Assembly: GCA_027076245.1 (NCBI GenBank)
Contig: JALTKC010000299.1
Span: 1 to 17,043, forward strand
Source: Gammaproteobacteria bacterium
GTDB taxonomy: Bacteria > Pseudomonadota > Gammaproteobacteria > GRL18
DNA: 17,043 nucleotides
Direction of reading: 5' to 3'
The notes beneath the pieces were generated by a model that saw only the letters and a list, made by a program, of their open reading frames with translations, ran no database searches and was not told the origin of the DNA. The position numbers were made by a program, and so were the translations under genes. Position 1 is the stretch's first letter, and each line of letters starts with the position of its first letter. Positions 12,287 to 17,043 of this stretch are shown here, one piece after another.

Positions 12287-12865
12287 ATGGTTAAATTAGA
12301 AGGCACCTTAAAGACCCGGGTAATCCATGGTCGTAACGGTGATTTTTCAGTCGGTAGTTTGCTGACCAATATCGGCGAATTTAGTGTTAAAGATCCCATG
12401 CTGGAGCAGTATTCAGAAGGGGAATATCAGGGGGAATTTTTAATTTCAAAAATATTCCCCAGTTCTTATACCTGGGGCGGAGCGGTTCGGGTGGAGATCC
12501 GGGCCATTCTTGAATCTGTGAATATTTTTGATTCACAGGAAAAAGCAATGCCCGCAGCACCTGAACCGGATCCGTTGGTGATTGATGAAGCTCAACAGCC
12601 TCAGAAAACACACAAAGACAAACCGGTGAAATCTGATAAACCTGAAACTCAACAATCAGGTCAGCCAGAAACTAAGCCACAGGCAGTATCAGCTGAAATG
12701 ACCGTTGATCAGGCTTTGTTTGGCAGTGTGCAGGTAAAAAACTGTCCTGGCGATGAGGTTAAGCTGGATCTGACCGTGGATCGTCAGCTGGTACGCCAAC
12801 AAAGGGATAAATTGCGTGAACTGGGCTATGCGTTTGATGCTAAACGTCAGCTCTGGGTCAAGTAA
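12287..12865 (+). CDS. DUF3275-family ICE protein
   Basis: A 192-aa protein whose first 82 residues match DUF3275, a family known from ICEs: a start with LEGTLKTRVIHGRNGDFSVG, then KDPMLEQY, GEYQGEF and IFPSSYTWGGAVRVEIRAIL. A Pro/Gln/Lys-rich linker (about 90-135) leads to a C-terminal module, DLTVDRQLVRQQRDKLRELG, then YAFDAKRQLWVK, resembling the end of the STY4534-like protein. The biochemical function is unknown; the N-terminal half looks beta-rich. It sits downstream of the most elaborate leader in the window and 57 bases before the DUF6094-like gene. Confidence 0.88.
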   Translation: MVKLEGTLKTRVIHGRNGDFSVGSLLTNIGEFSVKDPMLEQYSEGEYQGEFLISKIFPSSYTWGGAVRVEIRAILESVNIFDSQEKAMPAAPEPDPLVIDEAQQPQKTHKDKPVKSDKPETQQSGQPETKPQAVSAEMTVDQALFGSVQVKNCPGDEVKLDLTVDRQLVRQQRDKLRELGYAFDAKRQLWVK

Positions 12866-12879
12866 GTTAATTAAAATCA

Positions 12880-12909
12880 GGGGATCACACAGATGATCCC
12901 CGTTTTTTT
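12880..12909 (+). terminator. Perfect intrinsic terminator just ahead of the DUF6094-like gene
   Basis: GGGGATCA (12880-12887), loop cacaga, TGATCCCC (12894-12901), then GTTTTTTT (12902-12909). The Shine-Dalgarno AAGGAG (12910-12915) begins at once, leaving no room for a promoter between terminator and gene. Readthrough or antitermination is therefore needed for downstream expression. Confidence 0.75.
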
Positions 12910-12922
12910 AAGGAGATAAATT

Positions 12923-14044
12923 ATGGCGTTAATGTTTCAGCGACTGGCCAGAAATTTTATTAAAAAAGGGTATTTTCCTACGGATGAGGGAACCATTGCC
13001 GGTATCCTGCATCAATTAAAAGCCCCTGAACATGGCACTGTCCGTTTACTGGATCCCTGTTGTGGTGAAGGCACGGCTCTGGCAGAAGTGGCTCACTATC
13101 TGGCCTCTGATACCTTGCAGTGTCAGACCTATGGTGTGGAAATTGATGAGGAACGTGCCTGGCATTCAAAAAAACTACTGGGTCATGTGATCCATGGTGA
13201 TATTAATGACTGCCTGTTGGGTCGTCGGCAGTATTCACTGATGTTTTTTAATCCGCCCTATGGTGATCTGGTTTCCGATCAGATCAATTACAGTGATCAG
13301 AAACAGGGTCGTGCCCGTCTGGAAAAACTGTTTTACCAGAAAACCATCCAGTTATTACAATTTGGTGGTATTGGGATCACGATTATCCCGTTTTATGTTC
13401 TGGATAAACAGTTATCGTCCTGGATAGCCCGGCATTATACGCATATTCGTGTGTTTAAGGCAGCTGTGGACGATTTTAAACAGATCGTGATCATGGGGGT
13501 ACGTTGTCATAGTGATCATAATCAGCCTGAACACAGAAAGAAGATGCAGCAGCATCTGATGTCTGTAGGGCAGGGTGATGTGATCCCTTCTGCTTTACCT
13601 GATACTGAAGTGCAGGAACAGCAAAAATATGTTGTGCCGGTTGCACGGGATCAGAAGTTGACGTTTGAATACGTCAAAATGGATCCCAGGCAGTTAGCTG
13701 ATGAAATTGCACAGCAGGGTGTTTTATGGGAGCGTTTTGATGGATTTTTTCGCAATATCCGTGTGAAAAAGCGTCAACCACTGCGTCAACTAAGTGACTG
13801 GCACATGGCATTAATGCTGGCGGCAGGTCATATCAATGGTGTGGTGACTTCTGATGATGGTTCTAAAACCTATGTGATCAAAGGCGATACCCATAAAAAG
13901 AAGAGTGTTAAAACCACTCACAGTAAAGACGATGATGGTTCTGTATCTGAGATCCGAACGGCCACCGATAAGTTTGTTCCAGTGATCCGGGCTTTTGATT
14001 TTACCCCAGGTGAAAATTACGGCTCGATAGTCACTATTCAATAA
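12923..14044 (+). CDS. DUF6094-like class I methyltransferase
   Basis: A 373-aa protein with a Rossmann-type SAM-binding motif, LLDPCCGEGTAL at residues 42-53 (D44, G48, G50), an acidic end-of-strand 2 motif (YGVEID, E73), and the catalytic motif N110-P-P-Y113 typical of N6-adenine or amino-N methyltransferases. The N-terminal KKGYFPTDEGT also fits DNA methylases. The C-terminal third (about 250-373) has no match known to me. The family (DUF6094) is found on ICEs of this class. Target DNA or RNA is not deducible, as no restriction partner is adjacent. Start ATG 12923 follows AAGGAG directly downstream of a terminator hairpin. Confidence 0.8.
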   Translation: MALMFQRLARNFIKKGYFPTDEGTIAGILHQLKAPEHGTVRLLDPCCGEGTALAEVAHYLASDTLQCQTYGVEIDEERAWHSKKLLGHVIHGDINDCLLGRRQYSLMFFNPPYGDLVSDQINYSDQKQGRARLEKLFYQKTIQLLQFGGIGITIIPFYVLDKQLSSWIARHYTHIRVFKAAVDDFKQIVIMGVRCHSDHNQPEHRKKMQQHLMSVGQGDVIPSALPDTEVQEQQKYVVPVARDQKLTFEYVKMDPRQLADEIAQQGVLWERFDGFFRNIRVKKRQPLRQLSDWHMALMLAAGHINGVVTSDDGSKTYVIKGDTHKKKSVKTTHSKDDDGSVSEIRTATDKFVPVIRAFDFTPGENYGSIVTIQ

Positions 14045-14059
14045 ACAGGGAGGTTAATA

Positions 14060-14311
14060 ATGGATACCGCAGAGGTCATCTTTTTTAGATTGCATCCAGA
14101 GCAAGTCCATAAAGTAAAAGAACAGTTTGATGCCTATGTTGCACCAGGTATTAAGCTGTTTTTTGTGGATTATGTGGATGCCTGTCAATCGGATCAGTTT
14201 GTTGCTGATTTTTTTTCAGACCTTGGGTTTTGTGAGGAAGAAGTCAATGATTTGCTTTCTTACCGGATCTGGGGATTTTACTATAGTGATTCATCAGCCA
14301 TGGCAAACTGA
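14060..14311 (+). CDS. Small acidic protein of unknown function
   Basis: An 83-aa soluble protein beginning MDTAEVIFFRLHPEQVHKVK, rich in Phe, Tyr and Asp, with several acidic residues and two cysteines. No family is recognised. ATG 14060 follows GGGAGG and lies 15 bases after the methyltransferase stop without a leader switch, so it is probably translated from the same message and may be functionally tied to that enzyme. The frame at 14127-14387 on the same strand overlaps it and lacks a ribosome site; I take it as a shadow. Confidence 0.7.
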   Translation: MDTAEVIFFRLHPEQVHKVKEQFDAYVAPGIKLFFVDYVDACQSDQFVADFFSDLGFCEEEVNDLLSYRIWGFYYSDSSAMAN

Positions 14312-14328
14312 TTGGATCTTGATTTTAA

Positions 14329-14395
14329 CCCTGATGGGAGCTTTTTCCCGTCAGGGAACTGGCTCCTTTTTTATTTACTATGATTAAAACTGGAG
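14329..14395 (+). promoter_or_regulatory. Leader switch ahead of the second methyltransferase-like gene
   Basis: Hairpin 1 is CCCTGATGGG (14329-14338) with CCCGTCAGGG (14347-14356). GGCTCC (14361-14366) followed by T6 pairs with GGAGC (14337-14341) to form a terminator, or with the Shine-Dalgarno GGAG (14392-14395) over four bases. Confidence 0.65.
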
Positions 14396-14401
14396 TTTAT
14401 T

Positions 14402-15061
14402 ATGAAGAGCTTAATTGAAAATAGGTTATTAGACAGTCTGGATCCCCGGGCATTGAGTAATTTCACGGATATTAAACAAATCAGCCGTGATCTCAAGTCC
14501 GGTGCCCGTTCTGCCTTGAATGAACCGTTTCGTATTGCCGGTAAAACCGCCATAGTCAGACGTACTGCATCTGCACCATTAAAGTTTGTTATTAAACATA
14601 ACTTACTGTCAGCAGGTTTGGCATTACATTTGGGGAAAGGCAAGGCTGATCTGGATTCTAAAACCATTTCAGAGGTGACAGGCCAGCCTTGTAGTGAATT
14701 TGATTTTGTTCACGCCAATTACCCCCAGGTATTGCAAAAAAGCACTTATGACTTTGTATTTTGCACTTATGTGCTGAATGTTTTACCTAAAACCCAGCGT
14801 TTAATGACTCTGCAGATGATAGCTGAACTGGTGAAAACCACTGGAACAGCCTTTATCTCAGTGCGCTCTAAACGTGAATCGGCCATGAAACAGCTTTATC
14901 AAACTGCTGAACCTTATGATGATGGTATCCGGACAAAATCCGGTACCTTTCAAAGAGGGTTTACAGCGGAGGAATTAAAAGAGGAGGTTGCTCCTTTTTT
15001 TAGAGTTGTTTTATCGCTGAAAACACCATCTGGTTTTGAAATTGTGATGTGTCGTCATTAA
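14402..15061 (+). CDS. Probable class I SAM-dependent methyltransferase
   Basis: A 219-aa protein. Residues 73-80 (LALHLGKG) look like motif I of a Rossmann methyltransferase, followed by an acidic stretch. YDFVFCTYVLNVLPKTQR (116-133) is the usual motif IV/post-IV region of small-molecule or nucleic-acid methyltransferases, and GTAFISVRSKRE gives the next strand. The pattern recalls the methyltransferases that travel with phosphorothioation clusters, but no dnd genes are present here. The N-terminal 60 residues (with ISRDLKSGARSALN) may bind substrate. It is set off by its own leader switch. The fold is likely; the substrate is unknown. Confidence 0.6.
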   Translation: MKSLIENRLLDSLDPRALSNFTDIKQISRDLKSGARSALNEPFRIAGKTAIVRRTASAPLKFVIKHNLLSAGLALHLGKGKADLDSKTISEVTGQPCSEFDFVHANYPQVLQKSTYDFVFCTYVLNVLPKTQRLMTLQMIAELVKTTGTAFISVRSKRESAMKQLYQTAEPYDDGIRTKSGTFQRGFTAEELKEEVAPFFRVVLSLKTPSGFEIVMCRH

Positions 15062-15080
15062 ATTCAATACCGTTTTTAAC

Positions 15081-15143
15081 CCGGAGGGTAAGCAACTTAC
15101 CTTCCGGTGGGTTGTTCTACCCTTTTTTTAAGGAGAATTACCC
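15081..15143 (+). promoter_or_regulatory. Leader switch ahead of the amber-interrupted gene
   Basis: Hairpin 1 is CCGGAGGGTAAG (15081-15092) with CTTACCTTCCGG (15096-15107), 12 bp with one G-U. GGGT (15109-15112) and ACCC (15119-15122) followed by T7 make a terminator. Near the start codon TTACCC (15138-15143) is the exact complement of GGGTAA in hairpin 1. The topology differs slightly from the other copies. Confidence 0.65.
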
Positions 15144-15413
15144 ATGAAAAAAATACAACTTAATTTTTTTAGCGATCCCAGTCATGGCTGGCTGGAAGTC
15201 TCTAAAACGCTATTAGAAGAGTTGGATATTTAGCAGAAAATTTCACATTTTAGTTATATGGGTCGTGACAACGACATGGTATATCTGGAAGAGGATTGTG
15301 ATGCCGGGATCTTTATGGATGCTGCAAAAGCGGCAGGCATAGAGGTTTCTTTTAATGAAATTCATCAGGAGAATACTCCCATACGACATTACAATGCTTA
15401 TTGTGGATTTTAA
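15144..15413 (+). pseudogene. Conserved small ICE/plasmid-type protein interrupted by an amber codon
   Basis: ATG 15144 follows AAGGAG. The frame reads MKKIQLNFFSDPSHGWLEV and continues to ELDI, then TAG at 15231-15233, and goes on in the same frame QKISHFSYMGRDNDMVYLEE, DCDAGIFMDAAKAAGIEV and so on to TAA 15411-15413. The whole 89 residues read as one coherent protein of a kind I recall from phages, plasmids and ICEs, without a known function. The amber codon therefore looks like a point mutation, a sequencing error or a suppressed stop. The good ribosome site and intact leader suggest recent inactivation, if any. Confidence 0.75.
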
Positions 15414-15453
15414 CACTGTGCTTTGACCGATAAGGGTCAGCACTTAACTTTAA

Positions 15454-15505
15454 CCCTGATGGGAGTCTTTTCCCGTCAGGGGAACGGCTCCTTAAATTAC
15501 TGGAG
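15454..15505 (+). promoter_or_regulatory. Leader switch ahead of the 15514 gene
   Basis: Hairpin 1 is CCCTGATGGG (15454-15463) with CCCGTCAGGG (15472-15481), the same as at 14329. GGCTCC (15486-15491) can pair with GGAG of hairpin 1 or with the Shine-Dalgarno GGAG (15502-15505). The T-tract is short. A small hairpin TGACC, gataa, GGGTCA lies just upstream (about 15424-15439). Confidence 0.65.
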
Positions 15506-15513
15506 ATTGTAAA

Positions 15514-15885
15514 ATGCTTACTGATAGTCAATTTAAGCAAGTGTTTTTTCAAGCAAAAATGGTCATTACAGCCATGATAAATGATGAACCCTGCGACTTT
15601 AAAGCTGAGGATGTTCTAAAAACACTGGATAATCTGGTATCCAATCAAAATAATTATCTTTTGGAACCATGGGATGTAGATGATGTTATTTATAGAGCAC
15701 AGGAATTGGGTATAACTTTAACCCAAAGTGAAGCCTGTGCAGTCCTTGAGAATATTGACAACCACTATGATGCTAATAATGGTATCAACTGGGATGTTAT
15801 TGATTGTACCATTGAGGCCGTTTATCCTGATAAACTAAAGGAACGAACAACCATCCTTGATGAGATCATTGAGAGCTTTTCTTAA
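15514..15885 (+). CDS. Acidic protein of unknown function
   Basis: A 123-aa soluble, acidic, helix-rich protein with the segments NNYLLEPWDVDDVIYRAQEL, AVLENIDNHYDANNGI and NWDVIDCTIEAVY. I recall similar proteins from plasmids and other mobile elements but know no function. ATG 15514 follows GGAG in the leader switch. It is the last gene before the strong terminator at 15908. Confidence 0.7.
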   Translation: MLTDSQFKQVFFQAKMVITAMINDEPCDFKAEDVLKTLDNLVSNQNNYLLEPWDVDDVIYRAQELGITLTQSEACAVLENIDNHYDANNGINWDVIDCTIEAVYPDKLKERTTILDEIIESFS

Positions 15886-15907
15886 TCTTAACAACGGGAG
15901 AAAGGAG

Positions 15908-15942
15908 AACCACTTTAACTTGTCTGTTAAAGTGGTTTTTGT
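15908..15942 (+). terminator. Intrinsic terminator of the 10225-15885 operon
   Basis: AACCACTTTAA (15908-15918) pairs perfectly with TTAAAGTGGTT (15927-15937), loop of 8, then TTTG. Unlike the internal hairpins it is not followed by a ribosome site, so it is the likely real end of the operon. Confidence 0.8.
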
Positions 15943-16167
15943 ATAAATATTCCTTGAAAATTTGCGACTTTTTTTAATTTTGTAAAAAAAACAGGCCGTT
16001 TTGTAAAATTCCCCTCCCCTTTTTTCACTTTATAGTGATACGAATTATCGGGACGTAACCCTTAATTTTCTTGAAAACAGGACTTTTTTTTGTTAGTTTT
16101 AAAGTGTATGTGTAGAGTCGTGAAATAGGCCATACATTTTATCTTTATTCGACTTGTCTTTTCTATA
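15943..16167 (+). other. AT-rich gene-free region
   Basis: No coding sequence seen. It holds several T-runs, two copies of TTTTGTAAAA (about 15980 and 16001), CACTTTATAGTG, and a spaced pair GTATG with CATAC around 16107-16136. It may be upstream promoter DNA for the third operon. Confidence 0.4.
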
Positions 16168-16205
16168 TTGACCGTATATATCCGGTTTTTTATGCCTGTA
16201 CAGGC
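16168..16205 (+). promoter_or_regulatory. Candidate promoter and palindrome for the 16536 operon
   Basis: TTGACC (16168-16173), 17 bases, TATGCC (16191-16196). The perfect palindrome GCCTGTACAGGC (16194-16205) overlaps the -10 end and could be an operator. A related palindrome, ACCTGTTCAGGT (7714-7725), follows the candidate promoter of the 8063 operon. Confidence 0.35.
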
Positions 16206-16305
16206 TGTTTTGCGTTTTATACCCTTTTCCAGTCTGTTATTTAAAAACCTTTAGGCCAGAGCTACGCCCTGCCCTGTTCCAGAGTTTTTTAAACAACAGA
16301 TTTTC

Positions 16306-16396
16306 ACTGTGGCAACTACAGTTTAGTTGCGCCCTTAGCGGTTGTGAGAGAAGTTTTTTATAAACCAAACCGCAGGCTTTATAGCCTTTTTCTCTT
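16306..16396 (+). promoter_or_regulatory. Shared operon leader RNA, copy 3
   Basis: The box ACTGTGGCAACT (16306-16317), a 7-nt loop and AGTTGC (16325-16330) form P1. The 4-nt-loop hairpin is AGGCT (16374-16378), ttat, AGCCT (16383-16387). Around it GAGAGAA (16346-16352) can pair with TTCTCTT (16390-16396), or GCGGTT (16338-16343) with AACCGC (16368-16373). The element lies 206 bases before the first gene. Confidence 0.7.
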
Positions 16397-16454
16397 GTGT
16401 GGCTGATTTTATTTTCAGCCTATTTCAACTGTCCATTAAATTGGATGAATTTAC

Positions 16455-16532
16455 CCACCGGGGATGACATTTTTATCCCCGTGGATAATTGTATGTGCAT
16501 CCCCTTTTTTTATAACTACATTAGGAGATGCA
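16455..16532 (+). promoter_or_regulatory. Leader switch ahead of the 16536 gene
   Basis: Hairpin 1 is CCAC-c-GGGGAT (16455-16465) with ATCCCC-GTGG (16475-16484). TGCATC (16496-16501) is the exact complement of GATGCA (16527-16532), next to the Shine-Dalgarno sequence. CATCCCC followed by T7 pairs perfectly with GGGGATG of hairpin 1 as a terminator. Confidence 0.8.
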
Positions 16533-16535
16533 ATC

Positions 16536-16676
16536 ATGAGTAGTCAAGAACTGCACGAAGCTGTTAAGCGTTATAATCAACTGTCCTCTGGTAATCCAGA
16601 GAAAGACAAGCTTGCTCAAGTCATTGAGCAAGCGATTAAACAAAAATTAGGGGAAATTACACTTAAAGTCGTGTAA
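16536..16676 (+). CDS. 46-aa hydrophilic protein of unknown function
   Basis: ATG 16536 follows TAGGAG; in-frame codons further upstream lie in the leader, so I start here. The protein begins MSSQELHEAVKRYNQL and continues with a helical, charged segment (KDKLAQVIEQAIKQKL) and a short hydrophobic end (GEITLKVV). No family is recognised and there is no signal or membrane helix. It is the first gene after the third shared leader. Its leader is almost the same as that of the STY4534-like gene although the proteins are unrelated. Confidence 0.65.
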   Translation: MSSQELHEAVKRYNQLSSGNPEKDKLAQVIEQAIKQKLGEITLKVV

Positions 16677-16686
16677 TACCCTGGAT

Positions 16687-16758
16687 CCGTCGGGATGTTT
16701 ATCATCCTGGCGGTTGATTGCATCCCTTTTTTTTATTCTAAAATTAGGAGTATGCAAT
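16687..16758 (+). promoter_or_regulatory. Leader switch ahead of the 16762 gene
   Basis: Hairpin 1 is CCGTCGGGATG (16687-16697) with CATCCTGGCGG (16703-16713), 11 bp with G-U pairs. ATTGCAT (16717-16723) is the exact complement of ATGCAAT (16752-16758) between the Shine-Dalgarno sequence and start codon. CATCCC followed by T8 can pair with GGGATG of hairpin 1. Confidence 0.8.
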
Positions 16759-16761
16759 AAG

Positions 16762-16971
16762 ATGTCAAAATCTGTAAATATTGATGATATTACTGATTTA
16801 AAAATTGAGGAGCTGAATAAAGTGGATCTCTATTCACAAATAAGACACCGGGTTGAACAGGAAAATCACTGGGAAGCCCAACGGCGATCCATGGAAAACC
16901 AAAAGTGGTACTGGCTGGGAACCCTGGTCGTCACGGCTATTCTGGGTGTTGCCGCTCTTTATTTTAAGTAA
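16762..16971 (+). CDS. 69-aa tail-anchored membrane protein
   Basis: ATG 16762 follows TAGGAG by 11 bases. The protein has a charged, helical N-terminal part (DDITDLKIEELNKVDLYSQI, RHRVEQENHWEAQRRSMENQ) that could form a coiled coil, and one C-terminal hydrophobic helix (YWLGTLVVTAILGVAALYF, about residues 50-68). The N-terminal part would face the cytoplasm. No family is recognised. A longer frame starting at 16714 covers the leader and is not used. Confidence 0.7.
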   Translation: MSKSVNIDDITDLKIEELNKVDLYSQIRHRVEQENHWEAQRRSMENQKWYWLGTLVVTAILGVAALYFK

Positions 16972-17002
16972 TTTAACATAGCTGTCCGTAACCAGACGAA
17001 AC

Positions 17003-17043
17003 CCGATGGGGATATATACAATATCCCTGACGGATATTTGCAT
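17003..17043 (+). promoter_or_regulatory. Start of another leader switch, cut by the window edge
   Basis: CCGATGGGGAT (17003-17013) pairs with ATCCCTGACGG (17023-17033), one mismatch and G-U pairs, and TTTGCAT at 17037-17043 corresponds to the anti-Shine-Dalgarno segment of the 16762 leader. The pattern predicts CCC and a T-run directly beyond the edge, then a ribosome site and gene. Confidence 0.65.

Noticed and set aside
14127..14387. 86-codon frame overlapping the 14060 gene
   Set aside because: It has no ribosome site, runs into the leader switch at 14329 and is a frame-shadow of the better-supported 83-aa gene.
7980..17043. Integron attC sites as the explanation for hairpins between genes
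   Set aside because: The hairpins lack the paired R/L core boxes of attC sites, no integrase is seen, and the complementarity to ribosome sites is better explained as leader regulation.

Overview
The window is part of an integrative conjugative element (ICE) or closely related genomic island of the PFGI-1/GI-like class, in a gammaproteobacterium. The case rests on family recognition: a PFL_4669/TIGR03761 ICE protein, a probable DUF3158 protein, SSB and a type IA topoisomerase in the usual backbone order, followed by an STY4534/DUF3577-like ICE replication protein, a RadC-like JAB protein, a DUF3275 protein and a DUF6094-like methyltransferase. A csrA homologue inside the backbone recalls the csrA-type regulators of Legionella ICEs, so a Legionellales-like host is possible, but the sequence does not prove it. 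No conjugation (T4SS) genes, integrase or attachment site lie in the window. Every real gene is on the + strand.

Layout. (1) 1-7122, backbone operon(s): the end of an unidentified gene; an array of 15-nt palindromes separated by conserved 43-44-nt spacers rich in GGA; PFL_4669; DUF3158-like; csrA; ssb; a lipoprotein; a TopA-like topoisomerase; an EexN-type entry-exclusion lipoprotein; a glycine-zipper lipoprotein; and a stand-alone HPt-like protein. (2) 7123-8062, about 940 bases without a gene: hairpins, an AT-rich stretch with DnaA-box-like sites, and a structured leader. (3) 8063-9538: two tandem paralogous pairs of tiny membrane proteins (one frameshifted) and the STY4534-like protein, closed by a strong hairpin. 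(4) 9539-10224: gene-free, with a second copy of the structured leader. (5) 10225-15885: radC-like, PAPS-reductase-like, a 24-aa membrane peptide, DUF3275, DUF6094-like, small unknowns, a second methyltransferase-like protein and an amber-interrupted gene, closed by a clear terminator. (6) 15886-17043: a third copy of the structured leader, two small genes, and the start of another leader at the window edge.

The most interesting content is RNA. Three operons (8063, 10225 and 16536 onward) start with the same leader element: the box ACTGTGGCAACT, a 7-nt loop and AGTTGC, then a second hairpin with a 4-nt loop whose stem changes by compensation. Inside these operons nearly every gene has its own leader: hairpin 1, then a segment that can pair back to hairpin 1 (usually followed by a T-run, so terminator-like), or forward onto the Shine-Dalgarno region of the next gene. 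Paired bases covary between about a dozen copies (for example TGCATC with GATGCA, ATTGCAT with ATGCAAT, GAACACCC with GGGTGTTC). I infer a family of attenuator/ribosome-site switches acting gene by gene, possibly overridden by processive antitermination loaded at the shared operon leader. To my knowledge this is not a described system. The GGA-rich array next to a csrA gene suggests a second RNA-level control layer on the backbone operon.
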